DNA from: CATOSP01 sp965216155 | GTDB lineage: Bacteria; Chloroflexota; Dehalococcoidia; Lucifugimonadales; UBA3495 | DNA: 64,000 nt | Reading direction: 5' to 3' | Assembly (NCBI GenBank): GCA_965216155.1 | Contig: CBDCFD010000005.1 | Span: 806,001 to 870,000, forward strand | Part shown: in pieces, positions 1 through 7,906 of the stretch | How positions within the stretch are numbered: the first letter of the stretch is position 1 | Layout of the letters: each line of letters opens with the position of its first letter | The notes under the pieces: model-generated | Databases searched by the model: none | Seen by the model: only the letters and a program-made list of their open reading frames with translations | What the model was told of the DNA's origin: nothing | Position numbers and translations under genes: made by a program

Positions 1-200
1 CACCTCGATGGGACCCCCGTCAGGGTGCAGCAGCGGGGTCTCGACCCGCACGCCCCCTCAGGTCCCGGAGAGTACCGGAACAGCCTGGGCAGGGTCTCCT
101 CCAGTGCGCGGCGGATGCGGTCCGGCTCCGCCGCTGTGTCCGCGGCCAACCCGGAGTCCCTGCCCTCGGAAGTCGTTGCAGTGATGGAGGCCTCGCCGTT
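1..200 (-). pseudogene. DUF1828-like N-terminal fragment, frameshifted and cut by the window start
   Basis: Reading leftward, one frame gives a helical stretch containing RIRRALEETLPRLFRYSPG. After a one-base shift near position 55 the text becomes VRVETPLLHPDGGPIEV and runs off the window. That segment resembles the N-terminal strand of DUF1828 proteins, which carry a TP...DG.I.V pattern. The family's function is unknown; members often sit in phage and defence regions. The gene follows the RNase H-like remnant on the same strand. Both the frame break and the family match rest on short segments, so this is a weak call. Confidence 0.28.
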
Positions 201-588
201 CCCGGCCTTCTCCGCCTGCTCTCTGGCCAGCCGCAGGCATCGTTCGCTCATCGGGTAGCCCGCGGGGTGTCCCGGACCCAGATGCAGGTCGCGTCCCTGC
301 CCTCAACCGCCTGGTCCAGGACCCGGCCCTGGTTGAAGAAGTGGAGCAGGCTCTCAGACCGGGTATAGAGGTTGGTCCTCTTCCGGCGGTCATCGGTCCC
401 GGTCAGCAACTCCACAGCCTCCAGGCCTCTCAGGGCAGCCATCAGGTCCATCCGGCCGGAGGTGGTCCGGGGTTCGTTCCCGCTGATGGTGGTCAGAGAA
501 TCGCCCAAATCGATGATGGCGGCGAAGCCCCCCGGCCGGGGTCGCCGTGACAGGCGCCGCCCGTGTGGACGTGTATCGTGGTCTCCAT
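180..588 (-). pseudogene. RNase HI-like gene with two frameshifts and altered active site
   Basis: A start codon at 588 with an AAGGAG box opens METTIHVHTGGACHGDPG. A one-base shift inside a run of six G (about 532) is needed to continue into GGFAAIIDLGD, SGNEPRTTSGRMDLMAALR and NLYTRSESLL. A second shift near 265 is needed to reach GHPAGYPMSERCLRLA. The order matches RNase HI (TDGSCLGNPGPGG, RMELMA, YTDS, GH.G...NERCD). The catalytic Asp of TDG is Gly here, the Glu of RMEL is Asp, and the Asp of YTDS is Arg. Even if the frame were restored, cleavage of RNA in RNA-DNA hybrids by the usual two-metal mechanism is doubtful. Family assignment is good; lack of function is an inference. Confidence 0.6.
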
Positions 589-699
589 ATTGCTGCTCCT
601 TGGTGTCCGTTTGGACGGCGCCCGCGGAATCCTGGTCCGCACGCGCCGCGGACCGCAACGAGGGGTCTGGGTACGTTGGTGCAGGCGCCGCCGTGCGCA

Positions 700-1018
700 G
701 CCAGGGGGACCCGGAGATCCGTCCTCAACGCAGGGTAGGCGCCCGTGGTGGGCGTCCCGGAAATCTCGTGTTCTCCGTTTTGTTGAAGCCCCAGCCCGGG
801 GGCGAGATCGAGGTCCACAATTGAGATCCCGGCGCCGGTGTCCACCATGGAGTCTCCCATAGCGTTCCGGAGTTGATTGGATGGTAGTCGAGCGCCGGCG
901 CCTCTTCCATCATGTGGCCGGCGGTGGTCTGGTCCATGGGGGGGTTCGAACCCTGCCGCGTCCTCGATGACTTTCTCCTGCTCGTAGCTCTGCCGGCGCT
1001 TCGGGACAGTGTGCGGGA
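700..1018 (-). pseudogene. retropepsin-like aspartic protease fragment
   Basis: One minus frame carries RRQSYEQEKVIEDAAGFEPP, then NAMGDSMVDTGAGISIVDLDLA, GLGL, EISGT and YPALRTDLRVP. The DTGA core flanked by SMV and SIVD, followed by a G-T turn, is the signature of single-domain retropepsin-like aspartic proteases, which work as dimers around one DTG each. After about position 700 the frame loses protein-like character, and the segment before it uses a different frame from the gene upstream. It is therefore probably a frameshifted remnant. No transmembrane segment is seen. Substrates of bacterial members are unknown. Confidence 0.45.
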
Positions 1019-1303
1019 CGCTCCGCGCGATACCCTTGCCGGCTCCTCTCCGACGGGCATCAGCCCGGGCCGTCCGGGCCGGTCACATCCTGGCGGGAGG
1101 GGTTCTCTGAAACGCCTGCCACGGGCCTCAGATCTCATGCGGCGCCTGTTCCAGGCCTCCCGCCTGGCCCGTTCTTCTTCCCGGCCTTCCGCCCCGTGCT
1201 TCTCGGCCACCTCCCTGTTGGACTTGGGTCTCCCGCGCTCGAGATACAGGGTGACGTGGTCCTCGCCGCGTTTGCGCTCGTGCTTGCCGGTCTGCTCCGC
1301 GGC

Positions 1304-1549
1304 CTACTTCGCGCCGTATTCCCTTGCCGCGAGTGCGGCCCGTTCCTCGACCTCTTTCCTGAAGGTCTCTTCGGACGCCATCCGTTCGGCTAATTCCCAG
1401 GCCCGGCCGGGGTCCACGCCCCGGGAGATCAGGGCCCTGGCCCGGGCCTCCCTGTAGGCTTTGAGCCGTCCCTCGACGAAGCCTCTGGCGTAGTCTTCCT
1501 CCTCAACCGGCCTGGTGAAATGGTTGGTGATGAATGCGAATATCCCCAT
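1304..1549 (-). CDS. small charged protein ending at an in-frame TAG, coding sense continues beyond
   Basis: ATG at 1549 sits seven bases after GAGAGG. The 81-residue product starts MGIFAFITNHFTRP and is then a charged helical segment rich in Glu, Arg and Ala (GFVEGRLKAYREARARALISR). It stops at TAG. The same frame continues without another stop to about 1080 with the same composition, for example HVTLYLERGRPKSNREVAEKHG and EEERARREAWNRRRM. That suggests a longer ancestral protein of roughly 155 residues or more whose codon became TAG. No family is recognised. TAG is the normal terminator of other genes in the window, so recoding is unlikely. Confidence 0.5.
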   Translation of the reverse strand: MGIFAFITNHFTRPVEEEDYARGFVEGRLKAYREARARALISRGVDPGRAWELAERMASEETFRKEVEERAALAAREYGAK

Positions 1550-1582
1550 ACTGACCTCTCGAAAGACCTTCTCCGGCGCCAT

Positions 1583-1974
1583 TGTTCAGGGTTATTAGGC
1601 CAGGGGTTTCCACGGACATCAGTCCACCCTGGGCGTGGGCATTCGGACTTGTGTCAGGTTGCAGCGGGCGAGTCGATCACCTCCTTACGCCGCTTGTGGT
1701 GGGCCTACGCCAACCACTGAGCAGACCGGGCGACTCGGGGTACCGGCGCCCGGCGCTGGGGCGTGGCCATCACCACTCGGTCCCGCTCGGCCCTGCTGAC
1801 GCTCACCGCGATGTCTCGATGCATGGACCATGGGGCAGAGTGGACGAAGACCCCGCAGAGGGGAAGGGATAGCCCCCGCGAATCCCGCATCGAGGCAACT
1901 GAAGGGGGGCCGGCACAGGCAACAGGCGACGCCTCACGACGGACAGGGCAGTCTGCCCGGCAAACGAGGTGAAG
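1583..1974. other. no supported gene
   Basis: Open frames exist on both strands, including a long minus-strand frame over 1705-2556. They are dominated by Arg, Gly, Pro and Ser and lack ribosome binding sites and recognisable motifs. I see no RNA gene or clear repeat. Confidence 0.4.
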
Positions 1975-2310
1975 ATGTCCTCCCCGGTCTCCAATTCCCG
2001 TCGCCGCAGCACGCGGCCCTCCATAGCTGGAATGCCGGCGCCTCAAGAAAAAGAGAGGCCGGACATGGCCGCCGGACCTGCGTCCAGCGACCAGGTCAAC
2101 ACGCCAAACGGGGCGGACGCCAGGAGACAACCGGATCAATCCAGTGCCGGCGCCCCGCCATCGGAGAGATGGATGCAATGGCTCATAATGGCAGTGGCCA
2201 CCGTTGGCGGGGCGCCGACCGCACTCATGCTGGGATTGGCGGCGGCGGTCGCGTTCCAAGCAGAGGCGAGAGGATACGGCGTCATATTCATAGCCTGTGC
2301 ACCGAGATAG
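1975..2310 (+). CDS. hypothetical single-pass membrane protein
   Basis: ATG at 1975 follows GAGG with a five-base gap; an in-frame GTG at 1969 is possible. The product of about 111 residues has a polar, disordered-looking N-terminal part. It then has one hydrophobic segment at roughly residues 69-95 (WLIMAVATVGGAPTALMLGL), with a short tail ending FIACAPR. No family is recognised. The nearest confident genes are on the other strand, so it would be expressed alone. The ribosome binding site and the membrane segment are the only support. Confidence 0.35.
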   Translation: MSSPVSNSRRRSTRPSIAGMPAPQEKERPDMAAGPASSDQVNTPNGADARRQPDQSSAGAPPSERWMQWLIMAVATVGGAPTALMLGLAAAVAFQAEARGYGVIFIACAPR

Positions 2311-3185
2311 GCCTCGTGCCGCCGCCGCTGGGCGCAGGCATCGTCCTGGAGTGGACGAACATGACCATGCTCTCAGACCGGGCCGAACAGAATGAACAAC
2401 AATAACCCCGGCGCCGAGTGGTCGAAGCGCTGGGACACACTCTGCCTGGGGACGATGCCCATCGCCGCGGCCACGCCGGGAGCCGTGATACCTACAGCCG
2501 GACTGCCCGGCCTCGCGGGTGTCGAGTCCGTCGGCTGGGTCGTCCAGCGTGGTCATGGCGCTGCCGCTCTGCGTTGGATTCTACTCCTCTCCGGGCGGCC
2601 CGGAAGACGGGGCGCCTGCGGGGCTGCCCGCGAGTGTTGTCCAAAACGCGGTCTGGCCCGTCTGCTATCGTTTTGCTGCGGGCGCCGTCCGGGCCCTTCC
2701 CGACAGGAGGCCGTGAGGTGTCTGTGGGGACGGCCCGGGGTCCTTCACGTCCCGCGCGCTTTGCCTGGGACGGGCCCCCGGGACCCCGCCTAACGGCGAG
2801 GAGCGCCTGTATGATGAGGGCCTCGAATACGGCATGGGGTGGAAGGCTTGGTGGACCGGCAGCGTCGGCAGGTCTGAGCTGACCGAGGGCACGGCCGGTG
2901 AGGTGCTCCTCGACATGCTCAGGCCCGAGGGTGGCCCGGAGTCTCCGGCAATCTTGGAGCGGGTCTCCGGGCGCATCCAGTTCTTGCCGCCTTCCATCTC
3001 CCTGCGGGTCAGTCCTTCCTCCCCAGTGGATGCGTTGCCCGGTGTGGGTCTCTATGCCACGCCGGGTGGTGGGCGCGAAGGCGATGGAGGACTGGTGCGG
3101 CTGGGGGGAGGCCCTTACCCAGGGACCAGGTTCTCCCCTGGCTGCTGACACGGTCTCCGGGGTGGAAGCCCTATAGGTGAACCGC
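2311..3185. other. stretch without a convincing gene
   Basis: A plus frame at 2834-3148 begins MGWKAWWTGSVGRSELTEG and then GEVLLDMLRPEGG, which reads like real protein for about 50 residues before losing character. It may be a remnant. The competing minus frames over 2492-3226 and 2665-2997 have skewed composition. No ribosome binding site, repeat or RNA structure stands out. Confidence 0.3.
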
Positions 3186-3509
3186 TCAGTCCCGCAGGTG
3201 CGGCTCCACTTCCTGCACGAACTCAATGACCTCCCTGGCGGAGTGAAGGTGGCGGACCGCTTTGGTTACGCTGAATGCCAGCCTGTAGCGCATGTTCTCG
3301 AAGGTGACCCTCACCGTCTCGTCGGCTATCCCGTGGTGGAAGGCCGCGCCGTGGGGCGCGGCGTAGTCCGAAATCCACGTTGTCGACACCGTCCAGCCCG
3401 GCTGGGCGGCGAATGCGCCGGACTGTTCCTGGGTGACCTCCTCGGCCCGGCGCATGGCGCGTATGTTGTCCGCCATCTCCTGCGGCGTCAGGTCCTCGTT
3501 GCCGCTCAC
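3186..3509 (-). CDS. small hypothetical protein
   Basis: GTG at 3509 lies just after AGGGAGAG, a good ribosome binding site; the ATG slightly upstream is out of frame. The product has 107 residues. It has an acidic helical N-terminus (NEDLTPQEMADNIRAMRRA), a middle with STTWISDYAAPHGAAFHHG, and a C-terminal helix REVIEFVQEVEPHLRD. Residue composition is balanced, unlike the neighbouring shadow frames, which supports real coding. No family is recognised and there is no signal peptide or membrane segment. It is one of a run of small minus-strand genes from about 4.8 kb down to 3.2 kb. Confidence 0.55.
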   Translation of the reverse strand: MSGNEDLTPQEMADNIRAMRRAEEVTQEQSGAFAAQPGWTVSTTWISDYAAPHGAAFHHGIADETVRVTFENMRYRLAFSVTKAVRHLHSAREVIEFVQEVEPHLRD

Positions 3510-3674
3510 TCCATCTCTCCCTTCGATTAAGGGTGTTCAAAAGGCCCAGGTCTTTCCCGCTTGGTCGCACCGGCGGGAAAGCAGCGGTCACTCTCCCGCT
3601 CCAGCCCCGCACCGGTGTGATTCCGCCCAGCCACGCATCTGTGCCATCTTCCGGGTTTCGGACGGGAACGCCCG

Positions 3675-4019
3675 TCATTCCGCCTCCAGCTCTCCCCGTT
3701 CGATGAGATGCCAGTTGACCTCGCCGGAAGCAATATCCGCCTCTGCCGACGGGTCCCGCACGACGCAGGCTATAACGGCCCGGCATGTGCACCCTGTAAG
3801 CTCCGTCATCAGTTCCACCCCCATCCGGACCAGGGCGATGTCCTCCGGGGAAGCCCGGAACGGCGTTTCCACCATCACATAGTGAGTGTCCTGTCCGTCC
3901 GTGGCCTCGATCACCAGGTTGGTCCGGAGGAGACGGCTGGACCTGCTCCTGGCGATATGGTGTCCTTCCCTGATGTCCTGATACATTCGCTCAAAGTCCG
4001 TGCGCGTGAGGGTCCGCAC
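3675..4019 (-). CDS. small hypothetical protein
   Basis: The frame opens at GTG 4019 (RTLTRTDFERMYQDIREGHH), although the true start is uncertain because it overlaps the preceding gene by about 108 bases and has no strong ribosome binding site. The 114-residue product has a mixed alpha/beta pattern: SSRLLRTNLVIEATDGQDTH, YVMVETPF, then ALVRMGVELMTELTGCTCRA and AVIACVVRD. A PD-(D/E)XK or antitoxin-like fold is possible, but no catalytic motif is visible. A frameshift fusion with the upstream small gene would explain the unusual overlap. Confidence 0.5.
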   Translation of the reverse strand: MRTLTRTDFERMYQDIREGHHIARSRSSRLLRTNLVIEATDGQDTHYVMVETPFRASPEDIALVRMGVELMTELTGCTCRAVIACVVRDPSAEADIASGEVNWHLIERGELEAE

Positions 4020-4246
4020 GTACTGCAGCCCAGGCCGGCGGCGATGGCCGGGGCATGTCCAGTGGCGGCCTTCCGCACGCGGAGCCGGCTGTCGGACCTC
4101 CTGTCACCCAGGCAGTCCTGGCGCGTGCCGTCCAGCAGGTCGAAGTCCGTATCGCGCTGGCCGCAGCAGTGGGGGCACGGGATGAAGACGTCCAGGTCCG
4201 GCCGGTCCAGCCACTGCAGTTCCTGGACCAGTTCGTTCACTGTCAT
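3911..4246 (-). CDS. small hypothetical protein with a Cys pair
   Basis: ATG at 4246 follows GGAGACAAAT, a clear ribosome binding site. The N-terminal half (MTVNELVQELQWLD, DVFIPCPHCCGQ, FDLLDGTRQDC) looks genuine, and CPHCC could bind zinc. The C-terminal part after about residue 50 is rich in Arg, Ser and Gly and overlaps the next gene. The real protein may therefore end earlier, or the two reading frames may be one gene split by an indel. No family is recognised. Confidence 0.45.
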   Translation of the reverse strand: MTVNELVQELQWLDRPDLDVFIPCPHCCGQRDTDFDLLDGTRQDCLGDRRSDSRLRVRKAATGHAPAIAAGLGCSTCGPSRARTLSECIRTSGKDTISPGAGPAVSSGPTW

Positions 4247-4320
4247 ATTTGTCTCCTCCAGTTGGCGCGGTCCGGGTCGGCCCTCTGCCAACCGGAAAGG
4301 CCGAATCCCTGCCTGGCGGC

Positions 4321-4812
4321 CTAGTCCCTGTCCCCCAACTCGGCCCTCAGCCCGTCCACGGACTTGCCGTGCTTCTCGTACAGGTCGTAGAGGGCGGCCT
4401 TCAACTCCTCCTGACCGTCTGCCTGGCCCATTGTGCCCATGACGTACCACATGGCGGTCGCCGCCACCCGCCACCGCTCGCAGAGCCGCTCGTGCATCCG
4501 GGGCGTGCCCTCGGGGTCGGGCCTGAATACCGTCCGGCGCAGTTCCGGGCTCTCGGGCAATTCGGAGTTGGCTACCCTCTCCTCGTACATGTCCAGGAAG
4601 TCCTGCAGGCCCCCGTAGTCCTCTAGGTTGCAGCCGGTCCGGCGCCCCAGGCGCTGCGTGCATCCTCTGAGAAAGCCCAGGCTGTATCCCCGGTCAAAGG
4701 CCCGGACCAGAATCCGGCGCCACCACCGGGCCAGCCAGGCCAGGCCCGCCAACGCGCAGATGATGACGACAGCCAGAATGATGTCCCCATCCTCATGACG
4801 TTGCCACTTCAT
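4321..4812 (-). CDS. hypothetical single-pass membrane protein
   Basis: The start at ATG 4812 gives MKWQRHEDGD followed at once by a strong transmembrane helix, IILAVVIICALAGLAWLARW, at about residues 11-31. The remaining 130 residues are soluble and mostly helical: FDRGYSLGFLRGCTQRLGRR, DYGGLQDFLDMYEERVAN, ALYDLYEKHGKSVDGLRAEL. The longer in-frame extension to 4926 is Pro/Arg rich and lacks a ribosome binding site. The product has 163 residues with a predicted cytoplasmic C-terminal domain. No known family. It lies 75 bases upstream of the small Cys-pair gene and may be co-transcribed with it. Confidence 0.55.
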   Translation of the reverse strand: MKWQRHEDGDIILAVVIICALAGLAWLARWWRRILVRAFDRGYSLGFLRGCTQRLGRRTGCNLEDYGGLQDFLDMYEERVANSELPESPELRRTVFRPDPEGTPRMHERLCERWRVAATAMWYVMGTMGQADGQEELKAALYDLYEKHGKSVDGLRAELGDRD

Positions 4813-4995
4813 GGCGGCAGTGTACCGGCGAGCCCCGGAGGTGACGTCCGGGGCGTCTCCATGAGGTCTCCACCCCGGTTTCTTCACTCCCGGTGAGAGC
4901 CAGGGCGGGCGTCTGGCGTCCAGCAACTGCCGCCACGGGTCTCTACTGAGTTGACACAGGCGAGGGGCCGGCCGGTTGCTTCCGGCCCCGCCGGC

Positions 4996-5652
4996 TCAGA
5001 AGTCCGTGGTCACCCCTTCCTCGAAACCGTTCTCCTCCGCCCGGTCGGGGCAGTCCGCCGCCGTGATGGGGCAGAACCGGCACTCGCCGGGGCTGGGCAC
5101 CCGCCGGGCTGGCGCGTCCGAGGCCAGCTGGCCAATCAACTGCGAGAGGCGTTCGACAAACCTGTCATCTACCGCCGCGGCCGGTATGTCCACGACGTGG
5201 TCGGCGTAGGCCACCTGGCCGTCGAAGACCACATCACGGTGCCGCGCGATGGCCCTGGGCACCGCGTACATGTAGAGCATGACCTGGACCACGTGGGCCA
5301 CGCCGGGCTTCCCGGTCTTTACGTCGATGATCGTGCCCGCGTCGCCCTTCCTGGCGATCAGGTCCGGCTGGCCTCCCAGGGTGCCGGATTCGCCCCTGAG
5401 TCTCAGGCTGTTCTGCCTCTCGGTGAAGACCTGATAGCCCAGCGCCTCCCAGCGTTCACGGGAGTCGTTGACCATCGCCGTGTGGGCCATCTGCCACCCG
5501 GCCCGGTCGAAGCCCCCGGGGACCTGCTCCCAGCTGCCGCTCTCGTGGCGGGCCCTGAACCAGCTCGCCCACTCGCAGGAGTTCTCCCCGGCCAGCAGTT
5601 TGGTGAGCCAGGTGACCCATAAGTAGGGGCCGTCCCTGCGCAACCTTGCCAT
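4996..5652 (-). CDS. PD-(D/E)XK nuclease with Cas4/AddB-type Fe-S cysteines
   Basis: ATG at 5652 follows GGGAGGTACGGT. The 218-residue protein has the RecB-type nuclease core: GQPDLIA with Asp about 97, IIDVKTG with Asp 110 and Lys 112, then a Q...Y motif (QVMLYMYA). A lone Cys at 26 (NSCEWASWF) and three near the end (ECRFCPITAADC) give the one-plus-three cysteine layout that holds a 4Fe-4S cluster in Cas4 and AddB. The family acts as single-strand DNA exonuclease or end-processing nuclease. No cas genes lie nearby, so this is a stand-alone relative. A PLD-like gene lies upstream on the same strand with a hairpin between them. Confidence 0.8.
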   Translation of the reverse strand: MARLRRDGPYLWVTWLTKLLAGENSCEWASWFRARHESGSWEQVPGGFDRAGWQMAHTAMVNDSRERWEALGYQVFTERQNSLRLRGESGTLGGQPDLIARKGDAGTIIDVKTGKPGVAHVVQVMLYMYAVPRAIARHRDVVFDGQVAYADHVVDIPAAAVDDRFVERLSQLIGQLASDAPARRVPSPGECRFCPITAADCPDRAEENGFEEGVTTDF

Positions 5653-5781
5653 ACCGTACCTCCCGAGGGCAGAGCGCCTTGCGGCGCTCTGCCGGCCACC
5701 AGGGAAGTCTCCTCCCCGGTGGCGTGGTCTGATTATGTCAAGAAGCCAACGCCTTGATAAAGACGCAATTGTCACCAGTGC

Positions 5782-5812
5782 GGTGGCGGTCCCAAGATGT
5801 GGGACCGCCACC
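5782..5812. terminator. strong hairpin between the PLD-like and PD-(D/E)XK genes
   Basis: Perfect 12-bp arms GGTGGCGGTCCC and GGGACCGCCACC enclose a 7-base loop. It lies 21 bases beyond the stop codon of the PLD-like gene and upstream of the nuclease gene. No T run follows on either strand, so it may stabilise or attenuate a shared transcript rather than end it. Confidence 0.5.
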
Positions 5813-5833
5813 CATCGGGAGTCCTGCACAGCG

Positions 5834-6607
5834 TCACGAACCCAGGCGCCACTGGGGATCAATCCACGCCGAGGTCCAGTCGAGGGGCTCGCTCAGGGCG
5901 GCGATCTGCGCCCACTCCCGGATATGCGCGTCGGCCGCGACCGGGTCGCGCATGATGTACCCGGCTTCACAAGACCGCATGGCCATCCTGCTCAGGTTGC
6001 AAGACCCTGTCCAGAGCACCTGCCCGTTCCATTCCACGGCCTCGTACGGGTTGGCTTGTCCGGAGCCGGTGACGGGTCGGAGGGAGAGCTCGGCAAAAGC
6101 GAGAAATTTGTGGTGCATCAGAGGCCGCCGCCGGGTAGTGTCCCCGCTGCGGTCGTTGCGCAGACCGAAGCAACGGACACCGGCGATACCCGGGTCGCCG
6201 GTTTCGGACATATCGCACAGGGGATGGGGCATGTGCTGGCGCTGGAAGTAGCCGCCTGCCTGGCCGATCTGGTCCGAGTCCTCTATGGCCCGGTACTTGC
6301 GGTGGAGGCGGGCCGTCCAGCGCTCGCGGTCTGACTCGTCCTCTCCAAGGTCGGGCCGGAGGAAATCTTCCTTTTGCGCGATGACGGCGCATGGCAGTTT
6401 CGCCATTGCGTCGAGGATCTGGAGGTCGGTGAGCCAGGCTGCGGCCGCGAAACAGACCCACCCCCTCCGGATAGCTTCCTGGAAAAGCTGGAGCAGCCTG
6501 CGGCGATGGTTGCGGAAAATGGTTTCGGTAGTGCCGCTTATGCAGCCGTTGTCGTGCTGCTCGGGGTACTCCCTGCCCCGCAGGTTGTTGAGATCAACGG
6601 AGTCCAT
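5834..6607 (-). CDS. phospholipase D-like protein with one incomplete HKD motif
   Basis: ATG at 6607 follows GGAGGTGGACC. The 257-residue protein has an N-terminal helical part (ETIFRNHRRRLLQLFQEA), a strand-rich part (VCFAAAAWLTDLQILDAM) and a single PLD-type site, MHHKFLAFAE ... LWTGSCNLS. The pair HxK and GSxN is typical of the PLDc_2 superfamily, whose members include Nuc-type nucleases and DNA-binding variants that dimerise to pair two motifs. The Asp expected five residues after the Lys is Ala, so catalysis may be altered. The neighbouring nuclease fits a nucleic-acid role. No signal peptide is present. Confidence 0.7.
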   Translation of the reverse strand: MDSVDLNNLRGREYPEQHDNGCISGTTETIFRNHRRRLLQLFQEAIRRGWVCFAAAAWLTDLQILDAMAKLPCAVIAQKEDFLRPDLGEDESDRERWTARLHRKYRAIEDSDQIGQAGGYFQRQHMPHPLCDMSETGDPGIAGVRCFGLRNDRSGDTTRRRPLMHHKFLAFAELSLRPVTGSGQANPYEAVEWNGQVLWTGSCNLSRMAMRSCEAGYIMRDPVAADAHIREWAQIAALSEPLDWTSAWIDPQWRLGS

Positions 6608-7021
6608 GGTCCACCTCCAGGTAAAAATATGATTGGGTTCCCATGCGCCTTACCTGAAGGGACCATCGCTCCACCCGGTGGTGGAGCGCCCCCGCCCCTT
6701 GAGGGGCGGGGGCTTCTGTGCAAACAAAAGACCCGCCCCTGTCGGGAACGGGTCTGCAAGTGTACAATGACACTGCGGTACCTGCCCCTAGCAGGTGGCG
6801 CCATGGCCTGGGGTGTTCTTAGCACCGCCGGGCCACTTTATGTGAGTCACTATAAATCATAATCGTCCGCGCTGCCTCGTGTCAATATGCCCTGTCCAAT
6901 AGAGAAAATTGCGAAACTCTTCAGTTGCCGAAGAGACAGAAGAAAAATAGCGTGAACAGGATTCATCGGCCAATGAGGGTAAGGGGAATTCGTCTGACAT
7001 TTTGACGGTATTCGTCCTCCA
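6608..7021. other. intergenic region dominated by hairpins
   Basis: No gene is supported. The region lies between the PLD-like gene and a small hypothetical gene. It contains the tandem inverted repeats listed separately and an AT-richer stretch (about 6840-7000) that could hold promoters. Confidence 0.4.
6668..6754. repeat. cluster of three inverted repeats
   Basis: Three stems follow one another. GCTCCACC/GGTGGAGC (6668-6687, 4-base loop) is joined directly to an 11-bp stem GCCCCCGCCCC/GGGGCGGGGGC (6688-6713, loop TTGA). A 6-bp stem GACCCG/CGGGTC (6730-6754) comes next. The first two are perfect and abut without spacing. They may be a transcription barrier or the end of a small mobile element. 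No poly-T tract follows. Confidence 0.55.
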
Positions 7022-7267
7022 TCAACGGTAGCAAGCCCAGCCGGGGAGTTTCGCAATTTTCTCGTCCAATATTCCATCGCAAGAAATCGGGATTGGTCCA
7101 TAGCTGATTTCTGCATGGTCCTTCCAAAAGCCATGAATATCCACGTCAGTAAGGTTGGGTGACGCGGTGAGCCTCGCCGGAACGGCAACGTTGCTGTTCC
7201 GGCGGCTTCGTTCCCAGGGTTGGACGATCTTCAACCTGGCGGCCATTGCATCTTCTGCGGCGGACAT
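7022..7267 (-). CDS. small hypothetical protein
   Basis: ATG at 7267 is preceded by AGGTGG. The product has 81 residues, begins MSAAEDAMAARLKIVQPWER and ends KIAKLPGWACYR. The middle (NLTDVDIHGFWKDHAEISYG) has normal composition, and a second frame over the same bases is less protein-like. No family or motif is recognised. It may be a fragment of a longer gene, since nothing conserved can be pointed to. Confidence 0.35.
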   Translation of the reverse strand: MSAAEDAMAARLKIVQPWERSRRNSNVAVPARLTASPNLTDVDIHGFWKDHAEISYGPIPISCDGILDEKIAKLPGWACYR

Positions 7268-7562
7268 ACCCGGCCACCTGAAACGGAGGGTTGCCCCGGG
7301 GGCGATGTAGCCTCACCGGTTGCCTCATGGCCGCCGGGGTTCCCGGCAGCCGGCCCAGACGGAGCGCGGAGCAGGCCGATTGCTTCTCGTGCAATACGGG
7401 TCGTCCAGCGGACAGTGTGCAGACCGAACGCCCGGCCGGTGTTGGCCCGATTGCGCCGGCCGTGGTCGCCGCCAACCCGGTGGCCACGTGACGTTCCCGT
7501 GCAGGCTGGATACGACTGACCCTGGCGACAGGGTGACGCCCCGGGTCTGCCTGACCCGGCCT

Positions 7563-7586
7563 AAATCCCGCAAATTTGCGGGATTT
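7563..7586. repeat. perfect 24-bp palindrome
   Basis: The arm AAATCCCGCAAA meets its exact complement with no loop. A related half (CCGCAAATTTGC) occurs inside the ParB-like gene at about 8911-8923, where it encodes SANL. Read on the minus strand the palindrome encodes NPANLRDL, similar to the SANLRNI of that gene. It may therefore be a coding remnant of a ParB-like paralogue rather than an operator. Confidence 0.5.
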
Positions 7587-7906
7587 TCCGGGAGTCCGAA
7601 TACCTTCTCCCAGGTGCGGCACGGTGCGCCCAGGATGCCGCCGGCTCCGGCACCTCTCTTCGGGTAGTGTACGCGGCGCGGCGCCCAGGGAGCGATGGTC
7701 CCGCCGAAACCCCGGAAGAGCGTGTTGTCGTGAAGGGGCGGTCGGGGACCGCTTCTCATTTCGGGTCCATCATGCGGGCTGAGAATACTATGGCCTCCTT
7801 GTCCCGGCTGCCCGGAGACGTGACCTTTCGACTGGGGACAGACCCATCAGACGCTCGCGGGCGCCGTTGCCAGGACTGCCGGCGCTCTCGGGAAGCACCT
7901 GGCCCC

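Noticed and set aside
930..960. tRNA-like GGTTCGAACCC box
   Set aside because: No acceptor, D-arm or anticodon stem can be folded around it.
1304..1306. TAG reassigned to an amino acid (stops inside the 1.3 kb gene and in IstB)
   Set aside because: TAG ends the intact ParA and AAA genes, and the IstB case is explained by a GAG to TAG change. Nonsense mutation is simpler.
1705..2556. 283-aa minus-strand open frame
   Set aside because: Arg/Gly/Ser-rich composition, no ribosome binding site, no motif; typical shadow frame in high-GC DNA.
2492..3226. 244-aa minus-strand open frame
   Set aside because: Same composition bias and it conflicts with a more protein-like plus frame at 2834.
3911..4663. 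250-aa protein using the long upstream extension
   Set aside because: The extension overlaps a better-supported membrane protein gene; the ATG at 4246 has a ribosome binding site.
4996..5652. CRISPR-Cas4
   Set aside because: Cysteine layout fits Cas4, but there is no repeat array and no other cas gene in the window.
7563..7586. parS site for the ParA gene
   Set aside because: The ParA gene is 6 kb away across an IS and there is no cognate ParB beside it; the palindrome has a coding explanation.
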